8,471 nt of DNA from DASTQL01 sp035761805. GTDB taxonomy: Bacteria; Actinomycetota; Actinomycetes; Jiangellales; Jiangellaceae. The stretch lies in contig DASTQL010000202.1 in the NCBI GenBank assembly GCA_035761805.1, positions 1 to 8,471 on the forward strand, in the 5' to 3' direction. Positions 1 to 5,800 of this stretch are shown in pieces (positions within the stretch are counted from its first letter, which is position 1; each line of letters begins with the position of its first letter). A model generated the notes under the pieces. That model saw only the letters and a program-made list of their open reading frames with translations, made no database searches and was not told the origin of the DNA. The position numbers were made by a program, and so were the translations under genes.

Positions 1-63
1 TGGCTGGCGGGCGAGGAGTTCCCCTCGGTCCAGGAGCCCCAGGAGGTCGGGTCGGCCACGTGA
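1..63 (+). CDS. 3' end of an upstream gene (partial, product unknown)
   Basis: Reading from base 1 gives 20 codons ending in TGA at 61-63, with a C-terminal tail WLAGEEFPSVQEPQEVGSAT. Third positions are almost all G or C, as in the other genes here, which suggests real coding sequence. The fragment is too short to name a family. The frame is open from the window edge, so the start lies outside. It could also be a chance open end, because 20 codons is weak evidence. Confidence 0.5.
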   Translation, partial: WLAGEEFPSVQEPQEVGSAT

Positions 64-149
64 GGACCGCGGGCTCCGGCCGTCCACCGGCGGATCGGCA
101 GTTCCCATCCGTCCAAGACATGGGGCAGCGCGCGGGGCAGGCTGGGTGC

Positions 150-569
150 ATGACGGACACCGGCTCCACCACCCGTACCCACCCCCGTACGACCGTATGG
201 CCCACGATCGTCTACAGCGACGCCCGAGCGGCCATCCGCTTCCTGGTCGACGCGTTCGGCTTCGAGGTCACCGCGCTCCATCCCCCGGAGGGCGACGAGC
301 CCGTCCAGCACGCCGAGCTGCGCTGGCCCGACGGCGGCGGCGTGATGCTCGGCAGCGCCCGCAAGGGCGGCGTCCTGGACGGGCTCCCGCCGGGGACCGG
401 CTCCGTCTATGTTGTCGTGTCGGATCCCGACCGGCTCTTCGCCCGGGCCGCGGCGGCCGGAGCGACGGTGGTCCGCGAGCCCCGCGACGAGGACTACGGC
501 TCCCGGGACTTCGTCGTCCGCGATCCCGAGGGCGTCTTCTGGTGCTTCGGGACGTACGCGGGCGGGTAG
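150..569 (+). CDS. VOC superfamily (glyoxalase / PhnB-like) protein
   Basis: A 139-residue single-domain protein of the vicinal oxygen chelate fold. The N-terminal half has the typical opening strand and helix (TTVWPTIVYSDARAAIRFLV, residues 14-33), then HAELRWPDGGGVML (54-67). The second beta-alpha-beta half runs from SVYVVVSDPD (85-94) to the family's C-terminal pattern FVVRDPEGVFWCFGTY (121-136). Members include glyoxalases, antibiotic-binding proteins and dioxygenase-like enzymes, so the substrate cannot be read from sequence; it is probably cytoplasmic. His54, Glu56 and Glu128 lie where metal ligands often sit, but this assignment is inference. ATG 150 was chosen because the domain begins soon after it. 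In-frame ATG 120 would add ten residues that do not look like the fold. No strong ribosome-binding site is visible. It converges with a minus-strand small ORF. Confidence 0.88.
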   Translation: MTDTGSTTRTHPRTTVWPTIVYSDARAAIRFLVDAFGFEVTALHPPEGDEPVQHAELRWPDGGGVMLGSARKGGVLDGLPPGTGSVYVVVSDPDRLFARAAAAGATVVREPRDEDYGSRDFVVRDPEGVFWCFGTYAGG

Positions 570-620
570 TCGTCACGGTTCGCGTCGAGGAGGGCCGGCT
601 CACGCGGCACGGTCCATATA

Positions 621-785
621 TCACCGGTACCCGCGCGTCGGATAGTCCCGCAGCTGCGGCACGACGGACCAGCCGTGGATGGGCTGGGCGATCGAAGGCG
701 CCTGCATGGAGGAGTGCCAAGCTCGCCGGTACCGGGACACCAGCCGGCGGATCGCGGCCAGGGGGCGGGGTCGTGGTGCGTGCAC
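621..785 (-). CDS. Unrecognised 54-residue small basic protein
   Basis: GTG at 785 reads 54 codons to TGA at 621-623. An exact AAGGAG (plus-strand CTCCTT, 791-796) sits 5 nt before the GTG, the best ribosome-binding site in the window. About 47 of 54 codons end in G or C, and the strongly biased frame differs from that of the neighbouring genes. The N-terminal half is arginine-rich and probably helical (PLAAIRRLVSRYRRAW, about residues 8-23). The second half (IHGWSVVPQLRDYPTRGYR, about 36-54) has an ordinary protein composition. There are no cysteines, no signal peptide and no membrane segment. It lies 122 bp downstream of the SARP-type regulator on the same strand and could be its target or co-transcribed. 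I do not recognise the family and give no function. A chance ORF remains possible. Confidence 0.55.
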   Translation of the reverse strand: MHAPRPRPLAAIRRLVSRYRRAWHSSMQAPSIAQPIHGWSVVPQLRDYPTRGYR

Positions 786-803
786 GGGTGCTCCTTGTGC
801 TGT

Positions 804-822
804 GCCACCGGGAGTCGGTGGC
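804..822 (-). promoter_or_regulatory. 7-bp GC hairpin just upstream of the small-ORF ribosome-binding site
   Basis: GCCACCG (804-810) and CGGTGGC (816-822) are perfect inverted repeats around a 5-nt loop. The structure ends 7 nt before the AAGGAG of the 54-residue ORF and lies in the gap behind the SARP gene. It could be a weak terminator of the regulator transcript (there is no T tract), a 5'-UTR element affecting translation, or an operator. Only the repeat is observed; the role is inference. Confidence 0.45.
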
Positions 823-853
823 GGGCCGATGTCGGACAGCGACAACTGTGCTC

Positions 854-894
854 TGCGACCACTGCGACGACCCTACGGAAACCTTGCGACGACC
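854..894 (-). repeat. Direct repeats TGCGACGACC, two copies 22 bp apart plus a partial copy
   Basis: On the plus strand TGCGACGACC occurs at 863-872 and 885-894, exactly 22 bp apart, and a shorter TGCGACC at 854-860. Read on the minus strand these are GGTCGTCGCA copies just past the end of the SARP gene and ahead of the small ORF. SARP proteins are known to bind heptamer direct repeats spaced by one or two helical turns, so this may be a binding site. The link is inference. A TAGGGT that could act as a -10 lies between the copies (minus strand, 875-870), without a clear -35. Confidence 0.4.
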
Positions 895-907
895 TTGCCG
901 GGTTCGA

Positions 908-1657
908 TCAGCGCCGGGCGAGCAGCTCGGCGTGAACCAGCTGCATCTCGGGGCCCGGATCGGTCCCCAGCTCCTCACGCAGGGTGACGCGCAACCGCTC
1001 GTACGCTGTCAACGCCTCGGCCACGTTCCCCGAGGCGGCGAGGGTCTGGACCAGCACGAGCTGGCCGCTCTCCCGGAGAGGCGCGAGCTCGACCAACCGT
1101 CTGGCCGCTCGCTCGGCGCCGGCCAGCTCGGTGCCACCGAGTCCCAGGCCGGCGCGGGCGTAGCTCTCCAAGGCCTGGATGTGCACGTCCTCGAGGCCGG
1201 CTCGCCACTGCTCCACCCATCCGACGTCGGCCTCGGGCAGCAACCGCCGCCGGCTGATGAACATCGCCGTCAGCGCCGGCGCCCAGGCCCGGCGCCAATC
1301 CCCCTGCGCCACGGCCGACTGCGCCGAGTGGAGTGCGGCGTACGCGGTCTCGACGTCAACCGTCGAGCCGGCCGGGAGCACGATGGTGAGCTGACCCCGC
1401 CCGCGCACATGGTCACGGAGTGCCGACCGTACCCGGGACAGGAGCACAGTCAGGGCGCTCCCGCGCGACGTCGGCGGGTGCCCTGGCCACAGCGCCTCCA
1501 CCAGCTCGTCACGGCTGACCGGTGACGGCCGACGCAGTACGAGGTAGGCGACCAGGAGTCGACCGAGCGGGCCCGGCAGGGCATCGTCGAACCGCTCGCC
1601 GTCGTCACCGTAGAGCCGGTAATGGCCGCACAACTGCACTCGTATCGGGGCAGCCAT
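908..1657 (-). CDS. BTAD-domain (SARP/AfsR-type) transcriptional regulator
   Basis: A 249-residue DNA-binding regulator with the two SARP modules. An OmpR-like winged helix occupies about residues 5-97 (LGRLLVAYLVLRRPSPVSRD then ELVEALWPGHPP and SALTVLLSRVRSAL). A bacterial transcriptional activation domain, a helical TPR-like bundle, spans about 100-247 (RRLVELAPLRESGQLVLVQT, ALTAYERLRVTLREELGTDP). The length fits a small stand-alone SARP; the NB-ARC and TPR regions of large AfsR-type proteins are absent. Such proteins usually activate nearby genes by binding direct heptamer repeats. The start is ATG 1657, with a modest AAGG 7 nt upstream. The 94-bp divergent gap to the DUF1059-like gene shows no convincing promoter by eye. 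No biosynthetic cluster lies nearby, so its target is unknown; the small ORF downstream is the closest candidate. Confidence 0.9.
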   Translation of the reverse strand: MAAPIRVQLCGHYRLYGDDGERFDDALPGPLGRLLVAYLVLRRPSPVSRDELVEALWPGHPPTSRGSALTVLLSRVRSALRDHVRGRGQLTIVLPAGSTVDVETAYAALHSAQSAVAQGDWRRAWAPALTAMFISRRRLLPEADVGWVEQWRAGLEDVHIQALESYARAGLGLGGTELAGAERAARRLVELAPLRESGQLVLVQTLAASGNVAEALTAYERLRVTLREELGTDPGPEMQLVHAELLARR

Positions 1658-1751
1658 ACGTCAACCTTGCCGTCGGACAGGAGTCGCCGCTACACCTTGT
1701 TCAGAGCAATGGCGTCGCTGGCGCGGTGACCGACCGGCACGGGAGGCTGGC

Positions 1752-1916
1752 ATGGCGGCACAGATCACGTGCGAGTGCAGCTACACCGCTCGCGGAAGCG
1801 ACGTGGACGAGGTGGTGACCGCCACGGAGGAACACCTGCGGTCCGATCACCCGGACATGGCCGCTGCCGTGACCCACGAGGACATCCGCAGCTGGGTCGA
1901 GTTCGTGCCCGACTGA
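1752..1916 (+). CDS. DUF1059-like small protein
   Basis: A 54-residue acidic protein from ATG 1752 to TGA 1914-1916, with a GGGAGG ribosome-binding site (1741-1746) 5 nt upstream. The pattern matches small DUF1059 proteins: an N-terminal Cys-x-Cys (Cys7, Cys9), a Gly-Ser-Asp turn followed by the acidic helix DVDEVVTATEEHL, a His-x4-His (His28, His33) with HPDM after it, and a final short helix (HEDIRSWVEF). Family function is unknown. The two cysteines and two histidines could form a metal site, which is my inference. It is divergent from the SARP gene across 94 bp and convergent with purQ across 51 bp. Its codon bias matches the neighbours. It is probably cytoplasmic, having no signal peptide. 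Confidence 0.8.
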   Translation: MAAQITCECSYTARGSDVDEVVTATEEHLRSDHPDMAAAVTHEDIRSWVEFVPD

Positions 1917-1967
1917 CCGGGGCGTGTGGGCCGGGGCTGCCGCTCGATCCTGCGGTGCGCCGGGCGC

Positions 1968-2642
1968 TCACGGCGTCGCGGCGACCCGGGCCAGCACGGA
2001 GGTGAAGAACCGCAACCCGTCCGTCGAGGGTGACGTGAGCGGCTCCACGCAGTGCTCCGGGTGCGGCATCAGGCCGACCACGTTGCCCCGGGCGTTGGTG
2101 ACGCCGGCGATGTCGCGGTGCGATCCGTTGGGGTTGCCGTCGAGGTAGCGCACGACGACCCGGCCCTCCCCCTCGAGCTCGTCGAGGGTGCGCTCGTCGG
2201 CCACATAGCCGCCCTCGCCGTTCTTGAGGACGATGGTGATCTCCTCGCCGGGCGCGAACTCCGACGTCCAGACCGTCGAGGTCGAGTCGACGCGCAGCCG
2301 TTGGTCGCGGCAGACGAACTTGCGGTGGTCGTTGCGAATGAGCGCGCCGGGCAGGAGGTGGGACTCGCACAGGATCTGGAAGCCGTTGCAGACTCCCAGC
2401 ACAGGCAGGCCGCGGTGCGCCGCCTCGACCAGCTCGCCCATGACCGGGGCGAACCGCGCGATGGCACCGCAGCGCAGGTAGTCGCCGTAAGAGAACCCAC
2501 CGGGCAGGACGACCGCGTCGACCCCGCGCAGGTCGGCGTCACCGTGCCAGAGGGAGACCGCCTCGCCGCCCGCGAGCCGCACCGCCCGGGCGGCGTCGCG
2601 GTCGTCGAGCGAGCCCGGGAATGTGACGACGCCGACGCGCAT
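1968..2642 (-). CDS. purQ: Phosphoribosylformylglycinamidine synthase subunit PurQ (glutaminase)
   Basis: A 224-residue class I glutamine amidotransferase subunit of FGAM synthase. It hydrolyses glutamine and passes ammonia to PurL for step 4 of de novo purine synthesis, assisted by PurS. The catalytic triad is visible: nucleophile Cys85 in VLGVCNGFQIL, and His194/Glu196 in GLMPHPEHCVE. The oxyanion region VVLPGGFSYGDYLRCGA (45-61) and the start MRVGVVTFPGSLDDRD are typical. Length is normal for the small bacterial PurQ. I chose ATG 2642: it begins 6 nt after the purS stop and has GGAG 9 nt upstream. An alternative GTG at 2648 would add two residues. It is co-transcribed with purS, almost certainly by translational coupling. 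purL is not next to it. Confidence 0.97.
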   Translation of the reverse strand: MRVGVVTFPGSLDDRDAARAVRLAGGEAVSLWHGDADLRGVDAVVLPGGFSYGDYLRCGAIARFAPVMGELVEAAHRGLPVLGVCNGFQILCESHLLPGALIRNDHRKFVCRDQRLRVDSTSTVWTSEFAPGEEITIVLKNGEGGYVADERTLDELEGEGRVVVRYLDGNPNGSHRDIAGVTNARGNVVGLMPHPEHCVEPLTSPSTDGLRFFTSVLARVAATP

Positions 2643-2648
2643 CAGCAC

Positions 2649-2891
2649 TCACTCCACATGGATCGCGTAGTCCTCGATCACCGGGTTGGCCAACAAGGTC
2701 CCAGCCGCCCGCTCCAGCTCCGAGAAGACCTCCGGGGTCACGTCGCCGTCGACCTCGATCTCGAACCGCTTGCCCTGTCGGACCGCCTCGACGCCGGAGA
2801 AGCCCAGCCGACCCATCGCGCCGAGCACCGCCTTGCCCTGCGGGTCGAGGATCTCGGGCTTGAGCATGACGTCGACGACGACGCGGGCCAC
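2649..2891 (-). CDS. purS: Phosphoribosylformylglycinamidine synthase subunit PurS
   Basis: An 80-residue subunit that bridges PurQ and PurL in the three-part FGAM synthase found in actinobacteria and Bacillus. The sequence shows the usual pattern: strand ARVVVDVMLKPEILDPQG, then LGFSGVEAVRQGKRFEIEVDG and a closing NPVIEDYAIHVE. Length is standard for the family. GTG 2891 was chosen because GGAG lies 6 nt upstream and homologous PurS proteins begin at this strand. The frame stays open for 72 codons upstream, but that stretch does not resemble protein sequence of this family. It follows purC after about 145 bp and leads into purQ after 6 nt. Confidence 0.96.
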   Translation of the reverse strand: MARVVVDVMLKPEILDPQGKAVLGAMGRLGFSGVEAVRQGKRFEIEVDGDVTPEVFSELERAAGTLLANPVIEDYAIHVE

Positions 2892-2989
2892 AGGACGCTC
2901 CAGGCGGTCGAGACGGACGGGCGGGCGAGGCGTCGCCAGCCTATCGACGGGCGACGAGGCGCCGAACGGGGCGCACCCCGGGTCCCTGA

Positions 2990-3039
2990 TGATCATGAAG
3001 CCCCGGTCCGTGCCCGAGCGCGGGCCACCCTCATGATCA
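2990..3039. repeat. 9-bp inverted repeat TGATCATGA/TCATGATCA with nested hairpin
   Basis: TGATCATGA (2990-2998) and TCATGATCA (3031-3039) are perfect inverted copies separated by 32 nt. Inside them sits a second perfect stem, GCCCG (3012-3016) with CGGGC (3021-3025) and a 4-nt loop. The right arm overlaps the purC stop codon, so purC ends inside the element. The arms are unusually A/T-rich for this DNA and contain the self-complementary ATGATCAT and TGATCA. It may be an intergenic repeat family, a terminator or processing site in the pur transcript, or a protein-binding site. Confidence 0.6.
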
Positions 3040-3921
3040 CGGGAGGGGATCGCCGGTGAGCCGTTCGTAGGCCTCGAGGTAGCGAGCCCGCGTGCGCTCC
3101 ACGACATCCGGGGGCAGCGGCGGCGGAGGCTCGCCCGACGTCCGATCCCACCCGGAGGCTGGTGAGGTCAGCCAGTCGCGCACGAACTGCTTGTCGTACG
3201 AGGGCTGTGAGCGCCCCGGTACCCAGCGGTCCAGCGGCCAGAACCGCGAGGAGTCGGGCGTCAGCACCTCGTCGGCCAGCACCACCGTCCCGTCCGCACG
3301 GGCGCCGAACTCCAGCTTGGTGTCGGCCACGACGATGCCGCGATCGCGCGCGAGCGCCTCCGCCCACCCGTACACGGCGAGGGTCAGCCGCCGGAGGGCG
3401 GCCGCGACGTCCTCCCCGACGACCGCCACCACCTGCCCGTACGTGACGTTCTCGTCGTGGTCGCCCACCGCCCCCTTGGTGGCGGGGGTGAAGACCGGCT
3501 CCGGCAGCCGGGAGCCCTCCACGAGCCCGGGCGGGAGCGGCACGCCGCAGACCGCCTGGCCGGCGCGGTACTCGACCAGCCCGGACCCCGCCAGGTAGCC
3601 ACGGGCCACGCACTCGACGGGGTACATCGACAGCCGCTCGCAGAGCACCGCCCGCCCCGACACGGCCGCGGGCACGTCGGTCGACAGGACGTGGTGCGGC
3701 ACCAGGCCGGCCAGCCGCTGGAACCACCACAGCGACAGCTGGGTGAGGACCCGTCCCTTGTCCGGGATCAGCGTCGGCAGCACGTGGTCGTACGCGCTGA
3801 TGCGGTCGCTCGCGACGACCAGCAGCGCGTCGTCCCGCCCCTCTGGGACGTAGAGGTCGCGGACCTTGCCGGAGGAGACGTGCCGGTGGCCGGGCAGCTC
3901 CGGCGCGTCGGGTGGGACCAC
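3037..3921 (-). CDS. purC: Phosphoribosylaminoimidazole-succinocarboxamide synthase (SAICAR synthetase)
   Basis: A 294-residue enzyme joining CAIR and aspartate with ATP to make SAICAR in purine synthesis. The nucleotide-binding loop SSGKVRDLYVPEG (16-28) leads into ASDRISAYDHVLP (37-49). Then come LTQLSLWWF (59-67), VECVARGYLAGSG (102-114) and the signatures VADTKLEFG (198-206), DEVLTPDSSRFW (217-228) and SYDKQFVRDWL (241-251). Length is normal for the single-domain actinobacterial form. The start is uncertain: GTG 3921 places the conserved APELPG region at the N-terminus, while GTG 3951 would add ten residues and leave only 10 bp to the divergent gene. Neither has a strong ribosome-binding site. 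It leads the purC-purS-purQ group, but the 145-bp gap before purS may loosen the coupling. Confidence 0.96.
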   Translation of the reverse strand: MVPPDAPELPGHRHVSSGKVRDLYVPEGRDDALLVVASDRISAYDHVLPTLIPDKGRVLTQLSLWWFQRLAGLVPHHVLSTDVPAAVSGRAVLCERLSMYPVECVARGYLAGSGLVEYRAGQAVCGVPLPPGLVEGSRLPEPVFTPATKGAVGDHDENVTYGQVVAVVGEDVAAALRRLTLAVYGWAEALARDRGIVVADTKLEFGARADGTVVLADEVLTPDSSRFWPLDRWVPGRSQPSYDKQFVRDWLTSPASGWDRTSGEPPPPLPPDVVERTRARYLEAYERLTGDPLP

Positions 3922-3961
3922 GGTCGCGCAGTCTCGCAGGCCCTCTGCCACGATCTGGCCC

Positions 3962-4840
3962 GTGGGGCTCCTGGACCGGCTCTTCCGCCGCCGTGGCGAG
4001 GTCGCGCGCGAGGAGGCACGGCGTGGCGTCGAGGACGCCCTTCCGGCGCCGCCACCTCCCCCCGCGGCCGAGGGCGACCCTCCGTCCTCCCCTGCGGAGG
4101 TCCTCCGGCGCGCCGGCGCCCAGGTGCCCGACCTCACGTGGGTCGGGACACCGCCGGGCGGGGAGCCGGTCTGGGCCTTCGGTGTCCCCGCGGCCGCCCT
4201 GATCACCTGGTGGCAGCAGCTACGCGCCCTCCACCCCCGTACGGGGTGGTGGCCGGTGCTCGTCGGTCCGTCCGTCGAGGAGTTCGTGCGCTCGTGGGCA
4301 CGGGGCACCGGCGCTGATGCGGCAGTCGCCGTCAGGCTGGCCCGCGGTCTCGAGCCGGCGGACGTCCTCGCGACGCTGGGCGAGGGCAGACCCGAAGCCG
4401 AGCTCGGCCTGCGGTTGCGCCCGGAGCCGTCGCGCGCGGTCGTCGTCCAGGCGGCGGCCACGCCGGGATACGTGGGGCTCGTCCATGTGGAGCAGCCGGA
4501 CGACGTGCCCGCGGCCGTGTGCTGGAGCGGCGCGGCAGAACGGGGCGTCGAGCCGGCCGGGCACTCCGCCGTGCTGCGCGGCTGGAGCGGGCGCTTCGGC
4601 GTCGAGCCGGTCGCGATGACGGCCGACACCCTGGAGCTGGTCGTCGCCCGGCCGCCCCGCGACGCGGACGAGGCACTCGCCGTGGCCCGCGAGCAGTTCG
4701 CCTACTGCCCCGACGTCGTCACTCGGGGGACCGGCCGGCTCTGGGACCTCGCGGGGACGCAGGTGGTCTCGTCCAGCTGGTACTTCCGGTGGGTCCGCCC
4801 GGGGCGCGCCCAGGATCCGGGACAACCGCCCACAGCGTGA
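3962..4840 (+). CDS. DUF4253 domain-containing protein
   Basis: A 292-residue soluble protein of unknown function. It opens with GLLDRLFRRRGEVAREEARR, a basic amphipathic start common to many actinobacterial proteins. A proline- and acid-rich low-complexity linker follows (about 28-46). The middle contains VWAFGVPAAALITWWQQLRA (70-89), RTGWWPVLVG and a long acidic-to-neutral region. The DUF4253 hallmark is near the end: EALAVAREQFAYCPDVVTRG (237-256) followed by SSSWYFRW (270-277). GTG 3962 fits the N-terminal pattern, but no ribosome-binding site is evident; an in-frame ATG at 3866 would run into purC and looks wrong. It is divergent from purC by 40 bp, or 10 bp if purC starts earlier. Nothing here links it to purine synthesis. 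Confidence 0.8.
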   Translation: MGLLDRLFRRRGEVAREEARRGVEDALPAPPPPPAAEGDPPSSPAEVLRRAGAQVPDLTWVGTPPGGEPVWAFGVPAAALITWWQQLRALHPRTGWWPVLVGPSVEEFVRSWARGTGADAAVAVRLARGLEPADVLATLGEGRPEAELGLRLRPEPSRAVVVQAAATPGYVGLVHVEQPDDVPAAVCWSGAAERGVEPAGHSAVLRGWSGRFGVEPVAMTADTLELVVARPPRDADEALAVAREQFAYCPDVVTRGTGRLWDLAGTQVVSSSWYFRWVRPGRAQDPGQPPTA

Positions 4841-4888
4841 GACGCACTCGTACGATTGGCCGGTCCACCCCAGTCCTGGAGCCGCGCC

Positions 4889-5791
4889 ATGAGCCGTTCC
4901 CTGCGTCTCGTCCTCGTCCCGGCGGCCGCCGCGATCGCCCTGGCAGGGTGCGCACCCGCCGACGAGGACACCGACACGACCGCCACCGAGGAGACCACCG
5001 CCGCGGAGTCGCCCCGTGAGGAGACCGAGGCCGCCGGAGGCTGCACGCCGGACGCCTTGTCCACCCTGCAGCCGGGCACCCTCACCATCGCCACGTCGGA
5101 ACCGGCGTACGAGCCGTGGATGGTCGACAACGACCCGTCCAACGGCCAGGGCTTCGAGTCCGCGGTGGCCTACGCCGTCGCCGGGCAGCTCGGCTACGCC
5201 GAGGACGAGGTCACGTGGACCCGCGTGCCCTTCGACGCGGCGATCCAGCCGGGGCCGAAGCAGTTCGACTTCGACATCAACCAGTTCTCCATCACCGAGG
5301 AGCGCCGCGAGGCCGTCGACTTCTCCTCGCCGTACTACGACGTGCGGCAGGCGGTCGTCGCCGTCGAGGGTAACCCGGCCGCCTCGGCGACGAGCATCGC
5401 CGAGCTGCAGGAGGTGCGCTTCGGCGCCCAGGTGGGCACGACCAGCCTGGCCGCGGTCGAGGAGTCGGTGCAGCCGACCACGGACCCGCAGGTCTTCAAC
5501 ACCAACGACGACGCCAAGCTCGCGCTGGACAACGGCCAGATCGACGCGCTCGTCGTGGACCTGCCCACCGCGTTCTTCCTCACTGCAGCCGAGATCGAGG
5601 GTGGCGTCATCGTCGGCCAGCTCCCCGAGGTCGGTGGCGAGGTCGAGCAGTTCGGGTTGGTGCTGGACCAGGACAGCCCGCTGACCGAGTGCGTGAGCGA
5701 GGCCGTGGACGCGCTGCGCGACGACGGCACCCTCGACGACCTCGAGCAGGAGTGGCTCGCCGACGTCGCGGGTGCGCCCGAGCTGTCCTGA
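4889..5791 (+). CDS. Polar amino-acid ABC transporter substrate-binding lipoprotein
   Basis: A 300-residue family 3 extracellular solute-binding protein, the receptor of the importer encoded by this operon. The lipoprotein signal peptide has Arg near the start, a hydrophobic core and the lipobox LAGC with Cys21 as the lipidated residue. An acidic Thr/Glu-rich linker (22-49) spaces the domain from the membrane. Domain hallmarks are GTLTIATSEPAYEPW (63-77), GFESAVAYAVAGQLG (88-102) and FSITEERREAVDFSSPYY (133-150), the last being the family signature with the arginine that usually binds the ligand carboxylate. VGTTSLAAV (182-190) and QIDALVVDLPTAFF (217-230) follow. Cys52 and Cys268 could pair as a disulfide. 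ATG 4889 has GGAG 7 nt upstream. A TACGAT at 4851-4856 could be a -10, though no -35 is clear. The specific amino acid cannot be told. Confidence 0.93.
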   Translation: MSRSLRLVLVPAAAAIALAGCAPADEDTDTTATEETTAAESPREETEAAGGCTPDALSTLQPGTLTIATSEPAYEPWMVDNDPSNGQGFESAVAYAVAGQLGYAEDEVTWTRVPFDAAIQPGPKQFDFDINQFSITEERREAVDFSSPYYDVRQAVVAVEGNPAASATSIAELQEVRFGAQVGTTSLAAVEESVQPTTDPQVFNTNDDAKLALDNGQIDALVVDLPTAFFLTAAEIEGGVIVGQLPEVGGEVEQFGLVLDQDSPLTECVSEAVDALRDDGTLDDLEQEWLADVAGAPELS

Positions 5792-5800
5792 CCCACCGGC

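Noticed and set aside
494..862. A 122-codon minus-strand frame overlapping the VOC gene
   Set aside because: Composition is not protein-like and it overlaps a firm gene. The different minus-strand frame at 621-785 has the good ribosome-binding site.
146..1525. A 459-codon open frame on the plus strand across the VOC and SARP region
   Set aside because: It is an arginine- and proline-rich shadow frame, typical of G+C-rich DNA. It overlaps two genes with clear domains and has no recognisable fold.
2052..3059. A 335-codon plus-strand frame opposite purQ and purS
   Set aside because: It is an antisense shadow of well-identified purine genes, with low-complexity Asp/Arg/Val composition and no domain.
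4231..4249. Near-palindrome CCACCCCCGTACGGGGTGG
   Set aside because: It lies inside the DUF4253 gene, where it encodes HPRTGW, and has an unpaired C. With no regulatory context, I treat it as coincidence of codon use.
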